Source: an uncultured Pseudodesulfovibrio sp.
GTDB taxonomy: Bacteria; Desulfobacterota; Desulfovibrionia; Desulfovibrionales; Desulfovibrionaceae
Length of the DNA: 5,234 nucleotides
Assembly (NCBI GenBank): GCA_947259235.1
Contig: CAMYLL010000216.1
Location: 1-5,234 of the forward strand
Direction: 5' to 3'
The notes beneath the pieces were generated by a model that saw only the letters and a list, made by a program, of their open reading frames with translations, ran no database searches and was not told the origin of the DNA. The translations under genes and the position numbers were made by a program. Shown one piece after another: positions 1 to 5,234 of this stretch (its first letter is position 1; each line of letters starts with the position of its first letter).

Positions 1-2
1 AG

Positions 3-632
3 GAGACCGTGCTCGCCCACATGAAGGTCGCGGACAAGGAAGCCGAAGCCATCTGCCTGGACAAGCTGCGCAAGGTCTACATCCCCTCGCCCGAGAAACG
101 GCTGACCCAATACCCCCACGAGTTCTCCGGGGGCATGCGCCAACGCATCGTCATCGCCATATCGCTGCTGACCAGTCCGAACCTGATCATCGCCGACGAG
201 CCGACAACGGCCCTTGACGTGACAATCCAGGCCGAGATCATGGACCTGCTCCTTGAACTGTGCAAAACGGAGAACATGGGCCTGATCCTGATCACCCACG
301 ATCTTGCCGTTGTCTCCGAGGTCACCCAGCGCATCGCCGTGCTCTATGCGGGCAAGGTGGTGGAGCTCGGTCCCACCCGCCAGATCATCGACAACCCCCA
401 GCACCCATACACCCAGGGGCTGATCAAGGCTCTGCCGCAGATGGCCGGGGGCAAGAAACGGCTCAACCAGATTCCGGGCATGATGCCCTCACTCCTGGCC
501 ATGCCCAAGGGCTGCCCCTTTGAACCGCGCTGCCTGGAACGTGTGGAGAAATGCAAACACGAGATACCCACCCTGTCCGAGGTGGAGAGCGGCACGCAAG
601 TCGCCTGCTTCATGCGCGAAGGAGGCAGATAG
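3..632 (+). CDS. Peptide/nickel-type ABC importer ATP-binding subunit (DppD/OppD-like), 5'-truncated by window edge
   Basis: This is the ATPase subunit of a DppD/OppD-family importer; it hydrolyses ATP on the cytoplasmic face to drive uptake of peptides or a related solute. The reading frame is open to the left edge, so the true start and the Walker A and Q-loop lie outside the window. About 210 residues are visible, against roughly 320-330 usual for the family. Visible in order are the ABC signature FSGGMRQR (123-146), Walker B LIIADEP with Asp at 195-197 and Glu after it, the D-loop ALDVT, the switch histidine in LITHD (His codon 297-299), and the family C-terminal extension beginning near HPYTQGL. 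That extension has four cysteines, C-x5-C-x6-C-x17-C (codons 513, 531, 552, 606), the pattern that binds [4Fe-4S] in a characterised mycobacterial OppD. The gene ends two bases before the next ATPase gene and contains that gene's ribosome-binding site. Substrate cannot be told from the ATPase alone. Confidence 0.93.
   Translation, partial: ETVLAHMKVADKEAEAICLDKLRKVYIPSPEKRLTQYPHEFSGGMRQRIVIAISLLTSPNLIIADEPTTALDVTIQAEIMDLLLELCKTENMGLILITHDLAVVSEVTQRIAVLYAGKVVELGPTRQIIDNPQHPYTQGLIKALPQMAGGKKRLNQIPGMMPSLLAMPKGCPFEPRCLERVEKCKHEIPTLSEVESGTQVACFMREGGR
619..625 (+). promoter_or_regulatory. Shine-Dalgarno site AAGGAGG that fixes the start of the second ATPase gene
   Basis: AAGGAGG lies nine bases before the ATG at 635 and inside the last codons of the upstream ATPase gene. 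It favours 635 over the in-frame ATG at 551, which would add 28 residues lacking family resemblance and overlap the upstream gene by about 80 bases. Its position suggests translational coupling of the two ATPases. Confidence 0.85.
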
Positions 633-634
633 CC

Positions 635-1642
635 ATGGAACCCATTCTGGAAATCAAGGACATAGACAAGCACTTCGACATCTCCGGCTCCGTGCTCGAC
701 CAGATCAAGTTCAGGGGCGGCAAGCTGACGCGGGAGCGGACCGTGGTCAAGGCCGTCAACGGCGTGACCCTGGACGTCCTGCCCGGCGAGACCTTGAGCG
801 TGGTGGGAGAATCCGGCTGCGGCAAGTCCACCCTGGCCCGAACCGTGATGGGGCTCTACCAGCCCAACCGGGGCGAGATTCTCTATCGCGGCAAGCGCAT
901 AGACACCCTGAGCGGCTCGGCCATGCTGCCCTACCGCACTCGGATGCAGATGGTCTTCCAGGACCCCTATGCGTCCCTGAACCCGCGCATGACGGTCCGA
1001 CAGATACTTGAGGAGCCCGTTCGCTTCCACAACCCGTCCCTCAATCGGGATGAGGTCAAGGACAAGGTGGCCGAGATCATGCTCCAGGTGGGCGTAGACC
1101 CTGTCTGGGCCAACAACTTCCCCCACGAGTTCTCCGGCGGCCAACGCCAGCGCATCTCCATTGCCCGCGCCCTCGTGGTGGACCCGGAGTTCATCGCCGC
1201 AGACGAGCCCATCGCCGCCCTGGACGTCTCCATCCAGGCCCAGATCCTCAACCTGCTCATGGACGCCCAGGAGAAGTTCGGCCTGACATACCTCTTCATC
1301 AGCCATGATCTGAGCGTTGTCGAACACATATCCACCCGCGTGGCGGTCATGTACCTGGGCTGCGTCTGCGAGCTGGCCACGGCCAGGGAGCTCTTCACCA
1401 GCCCACGCCATCCCTATACCCAGGCGCTGCTTTCGGCCATCCCACGCCTCGGCGGCCGCGAGCGCGGCCACGTCAAGCTCAGCGGCGATGTGCCCACCCC
1501 CATCAACCTGCCTTCGGGCTGCGTCTTCCATGGCCGTTGCATGCACGCCAACGAGCGGTGCAAGCGCGAAATCCCGGCCCGGCTCACCCTGGCCAGCGGC
1601 TCGGTGGTCGCCTGCCACGCCGTGGAGGAAGGCCGGATCTGA
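635..1642 (+). CDS. Peptide/nickel-type ABC importer ATP-binding subunit (DppF/OppF-like), complete
   Basis: This 335-residue protein is the second ATPase of the importer and should form the nucleotide-binding heterodimer with the product of the preceding gene. It shows every ABC motif: Walker A GESGCGKST at residues 58-66, Q-loop Gln109 in VFQDPYASLNP, signature FSGGQRQR at 166-173, Walker B FIAADEP with Asp190/Glu191, D-loop AALDVS near 194-199, and switch His224 in FISHD. The insertion at about residues 17-40, before the AVNGV strand, is typical of OppF/DppF. The C-terminal oligopeptide extension starts near HPYTQAL (259-265). It holds Cys296, Cys302, Cys309 and Cys327, with the same C-x5-C-x6-C-x17-C spacing as its partner, so it may also carry an iron-sulfur cluster (inference). 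Length is normal. The permeases and solute-binding protein are presumably upstream of the window. A strong hairpin follows 32 bases after the stop, so this is likely the last gene of its operon. Confidence 0.95.
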   Translation: MEPILEIKDIDKHFDISGSVLDQIKFRGGKLTRERTVVKAVNGVTLDVLPGETLSVVGESGCGKSTLARTVMGLYQPNRGEILYRGKRIDTLSGSAMLPYRTRMQMVFQDPYASLNPRMTVRQILEEPVRFHNPSLNRDEVKDKVAEIMLQVGVDPVWANNFPHEFSGGQRQRISIARALVVDPEFIAADEPIAALDVSIQAQILNLLMDAQEKFGLTYLFISHDLSVVEHISTRVAVMYLGCVCELATARELFTSPRHPYTQALLSAIPRLGGRERGHVKLSGDVPTPINLPSGCVFHGRCMHANERCKREIPARLTLASGSVVACHAVEEGRI

Positions 1643-1674
1643 TCAGGCCGTGGCCGCATCAATACGTCCAAAGC

Positions 1675-1706
1675 AAAGGGGACGGCCGCGATTGGCCGTC
1701 CCCTTT
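1675..1706. terminator. Hairpin terminator between convergent operons, probably bidirectional
   Basis: A perfect 13-bp inverted repeat, AAAGGGGACGGCC (1675-1687) and GGCCGTCCCCTTT (1694-1706), encloses a six-base loop. On the + strand the stem ends in TTT followed by GTTC; on the - strand it ends in TTT followed by GCTTTGG. Each transcript therefore has a short U-rich tail on a very stable stem. The position between the + strand stop at 1642 and the - strand stop at 1741 fits termination of both convergent units. The tail is imperfect in both directions, so efficiency is uncertain. Confidence 0.85.
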
Positions 1707-1722
1707 GTTCATTGAGTCATCA

Positions 1723-1735
1723 GCGGCCGGGCCGC
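1723..1735. repeat. Short GC palindrome GCGGCC-G-GGCCGC
   Basis: A perfect 6-bp palindrome with a one-base centre lies just past the stop codon of the - strand receiver gene. As RNA it could form only a small four-pair stem. It may help fold the 3' end of that transcript ahead of the main terminator. It may equally be chance in GC-rich DNA. Confidence 0.35.
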
Positions 1736-1740
1736 ACGGA

Positions 1741-2139
1741 TCAGAGAATGAGATTCTGACGCAGCTCGTCGAGGATCATCTCCTTGTCAAAGGGCTTGAC
1801 CAGATAGCAGGTTGCCTGGGTCTGGAAGAAGGCACGGCTGACGTTGACGTTGTCCACCAGCGAGGTGATCATGACCAGCTTGAACAACTCCATCGTGCCC
1901 ACTTCAAGAGCCGTCTCCCTGGCGCGCATGATCTCGGCGGTCTGATGTCCGTCCATGTCCGGCATGAGGATATCCATCATGACCACGTCATACGGCGTGC
2001 CCTCATCGTGGGCCGCCTCGAACAGGGCGACCCCCTCTTTACCGCTGGCCGCACAGTCGCACCGGGCAAAAGGGGCAAGAACCGAGACAAGATAGAGCTG
2101 AATGCTCTCGTCGTCATCCACAATAAGAATACGCACCAT
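1741..2139 (-). CDS. Stand-alone receiver-domain response regulator (CheY-like)
   Basis: This 132-residue protein is a single REC domain with no output domain. It should accept a phosphoryl group from a histidine kinase and act by protein-protein contact in the cytoplasm. Numbered from the ATG at 2139, the acidic pocket is Asp8-Asp9-Asp10 after the first strand (RILIVDDD). The phospho-acceptor is Asp56 in VVMMDILMPDMDG, the switch Thr92/Ser93 is in VMITSL, and the conserved Lys115 is in LVKPF. The segment before strand four (ETALEVGTMELFK) looks slightly longer than in CheY. I chose ATG 2139 because AGGT lies 11 bases upstream; an in-frame GTG at 2148 would add three residues but leaves only two bases to that site. 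The gene lies about 67 bases after the reductase-rhodanese gene on the same strand and ends before the shared terminator, so it is probably the last gene of that operon. No kinase is visible, and its partner is unknown. Confidence 0.93.
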   Translation of the reverse strand: MVRILIVDDDESIQLYLVSVLAPFARCDCAASGKEGVALFEAAHDEGTPYDVVMMDILMPDMDGHQTAEIMRARETALEVGTMELFKLVMITSLVDNVNVSRAFFQTQATCYLVKPFDKEMILDELRQNLIL

Positions 2140-2169
2140 GAAACTCACTGACCTGCCTGTCCCGGGCCA

Positions 2170-2198
2170 CGCGAGAACCTCGCGGACCGCCCCCGGTC
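2170..2198 (-). repeat. Two tandem GC-rich hairpins between reductase and receiver genes
   Basis: Two adjacent perfect inverted repeats fill the gap between the reductase stop and the receiver start. One is CGCGAG-AAC-CTCGCG (2170-2184), with a three-base loop; the other is GACCG-CCCC-CGGTC (2185-2198). Neither is followed by a T run on the - strand, so they are not a standard terminator. They could stabilise the upstream message, mark a processing site or lower expression of the last gene. Confidence 0.5.
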
Positions 2199-2206
2199 GG
2201 CGGCTG

Positions 2207-3916
2207 CTACAGGTCTATCCCGTATTTTTTGATGGCGGCCATGCCGCCCTGGACGTTGGTGACATCCTTGAACCCATGGGCATCCAATATTATCTGCGCC
2301 TCGTATGAACGCGCCCCGGTGTTGCACACCAGAATCACAGGTCTGTCTCTGGGAACCTCGTCGATCCGCTGGCCAAGCTGGCCCTGGGGAATGTTGTTCC
2401 ACTGGCCGGGATTGCGGGCCACGAATTCACCGGCATCGGCGCTTTCGCGGCAATCGAGGAAGAAGCACGCCCCCTCCTCGCGGTTATCCCACAGCTCCTT
2501 GAACCCGTCCGGCCCGACGCCACGGTTGATGCCGCGCAGGACGTTGTCGGCAAGGTTCGCAAGAGAATTGAGGATGTCCATAGCCGAGGAGAACGGCGGC
2601 GCATAGGCCATCTCCAGGTTGGAGATGTCGTCCACCGTGGGCTTGTCCTTGATGAGCGCGGCCACGGCGTTGATCCGGCCGACCATGGCATCGCCCGAGC
2701 TACCGAAGCCCTGGACGCCGAGCACCCGCCGGGTTCCCTTCTCGACGATCATCTCCAGGGTCATCAGTTCCTTGGTCGGATAGAAATGGGCCCGGTCGAG
2801 CTGGATGAGCAGCACCCGGATGGCGTCGAAACCGCTGGCCAGGGCCGTCTCGAGGCTCAGGCCGGTCCCGGCAAGGGAGGTCTCGAAAAGCTTGACCACA
2901 AAGGAGCCGACCACACCGTCGAAGCGGGCTTCTCCTCCGGCCAGATTGGTGCCGATGATCCGGCCCTGACGGTTGGCCATGGACCCCAGAGGCAGGAAGA
3001 ACGGCTGGTCCGTGATCAGATGCTTGACGATGGCGCAGTCGCCGCCGGAGTAGATATCGGGATCACTGGTGCGCAGGTATTCGTCCACCACGATGCCCCC
3101 GCGCTCCATGACCTCCAGCCCGGCCTCGCGCGCCAGGTCGGAGACGGGCACGACGCCCGCGGCGATGATCACCGCGTCGGCTTCAAGGGTCCGCTTGTCC
3201 GTCACCACGCGGGTCACGCGGCCGTCCTCGCCCTCGATGGCCTTGACCGCCTCGCCGAAATAAAACTCGACCCCATTCTCCTCCATGTGCCTTTGCGCCA
3301 TGGTGGCCAGGGTCGGGCTCACCAGGCGGGGCATGATCTGATCGGTGATCTCGACCACGCTGGCCTCCACTCCCCACATGTCAGCAAAGGCCTCGGCCAT
3401 CTCCAGCCCGATGAAACCGGCGCCGATGATGACCGCCTTGCCCACCTCGCCCTTGGAGATGCCCTCGCGAATGCGCGCGGCGTCGTCTGGATTGCAGACA
3501 TAGTTGACCCCGGCCAGTTCCTCGCCCGGCAGATTGAGACGGCGCGGCGTCGCGCCCGTGGCAATGACGAGCTTGTCGTAATCGATAATCGAGGTCTCGC
3601 CGGAGACGACATCGAGCACGTGGACCTGCTTGTTTTCCCGATCGATGCGGGTGGCCCGGGTCTGCGTGCGGACCCGCACCCCCTTGACGTCCTCGAAGAA
3701 CTCGGGATCGCGGACCATGTGAAAGCTGGTGGTGGACAGCTCGCGAAGCTCGGAGACATCGCCCGACACATAATACGGGATGCCGCATCCGCCGTAGGAG
3801 ATGAGCGAGCTCTGGTCGATCATGGTCACTGTGGAGCCGGGTTCGAGTCGTTTGAACCTGCAGGCGGCCTTGGGGCCCAGGGCCACGCCGCCTATCACTA
3901 CGATGTGCTGAGACAT
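2207..3916 (-). CDS. FAD-dependent CoA-disulfide/persulfide reductase fused to a C-terminal rhodanese domain
   Basis: This 569-residue cytoplasmic flavoenzyme belongs to the CoADR-rhodanese group, whose characterised members reduce CoA disulfide, CoA-persulfide or polysulfide with NAD(P)H. The FAD-binding start is VVIGGVALGPKAACR (residues 6-20). The single redox cysteine is Cys44 in SYGGCGIPYYVSG. ATGATPRR is at 119-126. The NAD(P)H-binding motif IIGAGFIGLE is at 163-172. The second FAD contact is TSDPDIYSGGDCA (283-295). The dimerisation domain spans roughly 330-445 and keeps two tyrosine motifs, HFYPTKE (Tyr379) and YAPPFSSAMD (Tyr438), which I align by eye with the CoADR active-site tyrosines. 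A helical linker leads to the rhodanese domain (about 465-569), with DCRES near 488-492 and the catalytic loop CNTGARS, Cys531. Length matches the fused form. AAGGA lies seven bases before the ATG at 3916. It follows the aminotransferase gene by 53 bases and precedes the receiver gene. The family name is secure; the physiological substrate is not. Confidence 0.92.
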   Translation of the reverse strand: MSQHIVVIGGVALGPKAACRFKRLEPGSTVTMIDQSSLISYGGCGIPYYVSGDVSELRELSTTSFHMVRDPEFFEDVKGVRVRTQTRATRIDRENKQVHVLDVVSGETSIIDYDKLVIATGATPRRLNLPGEELAGVNYVCNPDDAARIREGISKGEVGKAVIIGAGFIGLEMAEAFADMWGVEASVVEITDQIMPRLVSPTLATMAQRHMEENGVEFYFGEAVKAIEGEDGRVTRVVTDKRTLEADAVIIAAGVVPVSDLAREAGLEVMERGGIVVDEYLRTSDPDIYSGGDCAIVKHLITDQPFFLPLGSMANRQGRIIGTNLAGGEARFDGVVGSFVVKLFETSLAGTGLSLETALASGFDAIRVLLIQLDRAHFYPTKELMTLEMIVEKGTRRVLGVQGFGSSGDAMVGRINAVAALIKDKPTVDDISNLEMAYAPPFSSAMDILNSLANLADNVLRGINRGVGPDGFKELWDNREEGACFFLDCRESADAGEFVARNPGQWNNIPQGQLGQRIDEVPRDRPVILVCNTGARSYEAQIILDAHGFKDVTNVQGGMAAIKKYGIDL

Positions 3917-3939
3917 GATGAATTCCTTCTCTGCTTCAA

Positions 3940-3967
3940 GTTCCGGCCGTCCCTCGGCGGTCGGAAC
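3940..3967 (-). repeat. Intercistronic inverted repeat between aminotransferase and reductase genes
   Basis: GTTCCG (3940-3945) and CGGAAC (3962-3967) form a perfect 6-bp stem. It can extend by three more C-G pairs past one mismatch. It begins two bases after the aminotransferase stop and ends 11 bases before the reductase ribosome-binding site (AAGGA, 3924-3928). On the - strand only two Ts follow, so it is a poor terminator. It could act as a weak attenuator or as a 3' stabilising stem that lets the two genes be expressed at different levels. Confidence 0.5.
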
Positions 3968-3969
3968 CG

Positions 3970-5148
3970 TTATTTCAAGAACGTGGCGATGCTCCTGCCC
4001 AGGCGCTTGATGCCTTCCTCTATCCGGCCTTCGTCGGAGTTGGAGAAGTTCAGGCGCATGGTGTTCTCGCCCGTGCCGTCGACGTAGAAGGGCCGCCCAG
4101 GCACAAAGGCGACCTTGTCCTTGATGGCCACGTCAAAGAGGTCCATGGACGAGACGCCCTCGGGCATGGTCGCCCACAGGAACATGCCGCCCTCGGGCTC
4201 GATGATGGAGACCTCGGACGGGAAATACCGCTTGATCATCTCGACCATGACGCCGCGCTGGTAGCCGTACCGCTCGCGGATGAGCGCCACGTGAGACTCT
4301 ATGTCGTTGGTCTCAAGATAGCGGCGCATGATGGACTGGGCCACGGTGCTGGTATGCAGATCGGCGGCCTGCTTGGCGATGACGAGCTTGTCGTAGACTT
4401 CCTTCCCGGTCACCAGCCAGCCCAGCCGGAAGCCCGGCGCAGCGATCTTGGAAAATGAGCCGCACAGGATGCCGGGATTCTTACAAAAAGAATAGATGCT
4501 CGGCAGATCCTCGCCCATGAAGCGCAGCTCGCCGTAAGGATCGTCCTCAACGAAAAGCACGCCGTACTTGTCGAGCAGCGCTGCCACTGCCTTGCGCTTC
4601 TCCAGCGAGTAGGTGACCCCCGAGGGGTTCTGGAAGTTGGGCACGGAGTAGAAGCACTTGGCCCCGTCGCGAAAGGCGGCTTCAAGCTCGTCAAGGTTCG
4701 GCCCGTCCGGCTCAAGGGACACGGTGACAAACTCCGGCTCGAACAGCGAGAAGGCCTGAATTGCGCCCAGATAGCCGGGCCGCTCGATGACGATCTTGTC
4801 GCCACGGTCTATGAAGACCTTGGCCACCAGATCCAGAATCTGCTGGGAGCCGGTGGTCACCAGGATGGAGTCCGGGTCCACGTCAAGACCGCGAACATCC
4901 TTGTACCGCTTGGCGATTATGGCGCGCAGGCCCGCGTCTCCCTCGGTGGTGGAATATTGGAGCGCGGACGCGCCGATCTCCGCGAACACTCCGTGAGCGG
5001 CCGTATCCATCGCCGCAACAGGGAACAGCTCCGGGTTGGGCAGTCCTCCGGCAAACGAAATAATCTCGGGATTTGCGGTGACCTTGAGAATCTCGCGAAT
5101 GAACGAACGGTGAACAGTGCCCATGCGCCGGGCGAATGTATTGGACAT
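3970..5148 (-). CDS. LysN-type PLP-dependent aminotransferase (fold type I)
   Basis: This 392-residue cytoplasmic enzyme should move an amino group between an amino acid and a 2-oxo acid using pyridoxal phosphate. It closely resembles, from memory, the 2-aminoadipate/broad-specificity LysN group, starting with ISFAGGLPNPELFP (residues 30-43). Active-site features are LQYSTTEG with Tyr65, the phosphate-binding TTGSQQ (98-103), NFQNPSG with Asn174, EDDPYGELRF with Asp202 and Tyr205, the Schiff-base Lys234 in GSFSKIAAPGFRLGW (Arg241 probably contacting phosphate), DLHTSTVAQ (263-271), and carboxylate-binding Arg366 in NTMRLNFS. It has no N-terminal GntR DNA-binding domain, so it is an enzyme and not a MocR regulator. 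GGAGGA lies nine bases before the ATG at 5148 and supports that start. It is the first gene of the probable - strand operon. Substrates could be aromatic, branched, 2-aminoadipate or sulfur amino acids; the sequence does not decide. Confidence 0.93.
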   Translation of the reverse strand: MSNTFARRMGTVHRSFIREILKVTANPEIISFAGGLPNPELFPVAAMDTAAHGVFAEIGASALQYSTTEGDAGLRAIIAKRYKDVRGLDVDPDSILVTTGSQQILDLVAKVFIDRGDKIVIERPGYLGAIQAFSLFEPEFVTVSLEPDGPNLDELEAAFRDGAKCFYSVPNFQNPSGVTYSLEKRKAVAALLDKYGVLFVEDDPYGELRFMGEDLPSIYSFCKNPGILCGSFSKIAAPGFRLGWLVTGKEVYDKLVIAKQAADLHTSTVAQSIMRRYLETNDIESHVALIRERYGYQRGVMVEMIKRYFPSEVSIIEPEGGMFLWATMPEGVSSMDLFDVAIKDKVAFVPGRPFYVDGTGENTMRLNFSNSDEGRIEEGIKRLGRSIATFLK

Positions 5149-5156
5149 TATCTGAT

Positions 5157-5176
5157 TTCCTCCAAAAATGGAGAAA
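5157..5176 (-). promoter_or_regulatory. Possible Shine-Dalgarno-sequestering hairpin ahead of the aminotransferase
   Basis: In the - strand RNA, UUUCUCC (5176-5170) can pair with GGAGGAA (5163-5157) around an AUUUUU loop. This gives seven pairs including one G-U, and covers the whole ribosome-binding site. The same CUCC can instead pair with a GGAG just upstream (5182-5179), leaving the site free. The pairing is seen directly; any regulatory use is inference. Confidence 0.4.
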
Positions 5177-5201
5177 TACTCCGAATCGAAACCACTGGCA
5201 A
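5173..5201 (-). promoter_or_regulatory. Weak sigma70-like promoter candidate for the aminotransferase operon
   Basis: On the - strand TTGCCA (5201-5196) resembles a -35 box at five of six positions. It is followed after exactly 17 bases by TATTTC (5178-5173), which matches a -10 box at only three of six. Only 86 bases upstream of the gene are visible, so a better promoter may lie outside. Use of this one would start the RNA near 5166 and remove one arm of the hairpin that could cover the ribosome-binding site, so the two proposals compete. Confidence 0.25.
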
Positions 5202-5209
5202 GAGCCTCA

Positions 5210-5230
5210 ACCGAACCAAGACCACCGAAC
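5210..5230. repeat. Pair of direct 7-bp repeats upstream of the aminotransferase operon
   Basis: ACCGAAC occurs at 5210-5216 and again at 5224-5230, a 14-base period, about 60-80 bases ahead of the aminotransferase start. Such spaced repeats can be regulator binding sites, but the second copy is almost at the window edge and chance is possible. Confidence 0.25.
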
Positions 5231-5234
5231 TGCA

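Noticed and set aside
551..634. Earlier ATG at 551 as start of the second ATPase
   Set aside because: It would overlap the first ATPase by about 80 bases and add 28 residues unlike the family. The ATG at 635 has AAGGAGG at proper spacing.
344..1618. Long open frame on the - strand opposite the two ATPase genes (424 codons)
   Set aside because: It runs antisense through the junction of two genes with complete ABC motifs. Its translation has no recognisable domain and is rich in Gly, Ala, His and Asp, as expected of a shadow frame in GC-rich DNA.
1711..1720. Palindromic TGAGTCA in the intergenic region as an operator
   Set aside because: It is a single 7-bp palindrome located at the 3' ends of two convergent genes, where an operator is not expected; most likely chance.
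1537..2151. Open frame on the + strand through the terminator and antisense to the receiver gene (204 codons)
   Set aside because: It would read through the strong 1675-1706 hairpin and overlap the ATPase 3' end and the whole receiver gene. No ribosome-binding site or family match was seen.
2786..4087. Long open frame on the + strand opposite the reductase and the aminotransferase 3' end (433 codons)
   Set aside because: It crosses the intergenic gap between two well-supported - strand genes, and its product is low in complexity with no known motif. It is a shadow frame.
3970..5148. MocR/GntR-type transcription factor
   Set aside because: The aminotransferase domain starts almost at residue 1, with no winged-helix domain upstream, and the catalytic residues are complete.
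5197..5216. Sigma54-type promoter (GG...GC) ahead of the aminotransferase
   Set aside because: The best GG-to-GC spacing on the - strand is 11 bases instead of 10, and the surrounding consensus bases are poor.

Overview
The window is GC-rich, tightly packed bacterial DNA with strong Shine-Dalgarno sites and short intergenic gaps. From remembered family resemblance, the persulfide/CoA-disulfide reductase-rhodanese fusion, the LysN-like aminotransferase and the general coding style look most like an anaerobic sulfate reducer of the Desulfovibrionaceae. This is an inference from memory, because no rRNA or other phylogenetic marker is present.

Layout: two convergent transcription units meet at one strong terminator. 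On the + strand, bases 3-632 and 635-1642 encode the paired ATPases of a DppDF/OppDF-type peptide (or nickel) ABC importer. The first is cut at its N-terminus by the window edge. The second is complete and follows two bases after the first gene's stop. A perfect 13-bp hairpin at 1675-1706 lies between this unit and the convergent one. On the - strand, reading from the right edge, come a LysN-type PLP aminotransferase (5148-3970), an FAD/NAD(P)H CoA-disulfide or persulfide reductase with a C-terminal rhodanese domain (3916-2207), and a stand-alone receiver-domain response regulator (2139-1741). The gaps are 53 and about 67 bases, each containing GC-rich inverted repeats, so the three genes are probably one operon with possible internal RNA processing or attenuation.

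How the genes may work together: the importer ATPases would energise uptake of short peptides. Both carry an identically spaced four-cysteine C-terminal motif that in a characterised OppD relative binds a [4Fe-4S] cluster. In the opposite unit, the aminotransferase interconverts amino acids and 2-oxo acids, while the reductase-rhodanese handles sulfane sulfur (persulfide, polysulfide or CoA-persulfide) with NAD(P)H. The receiver protein would pass a phosphorylation signal to an unknown partner. A shared sulfur or amino-acid role for these three is a hypothesis based on adjacency only.

All genes belong to known families, and I see no mobile element, CRISPR array, tRNA or rRNA. The points most worth a second look are a hairpin that could hide the aminotransferase ribosome-binding site, the uncommon neighbourhood of aminotransferase, reductase-rhodanese and orphan receiver, and the paired cysteine motifs in the two ATPases.
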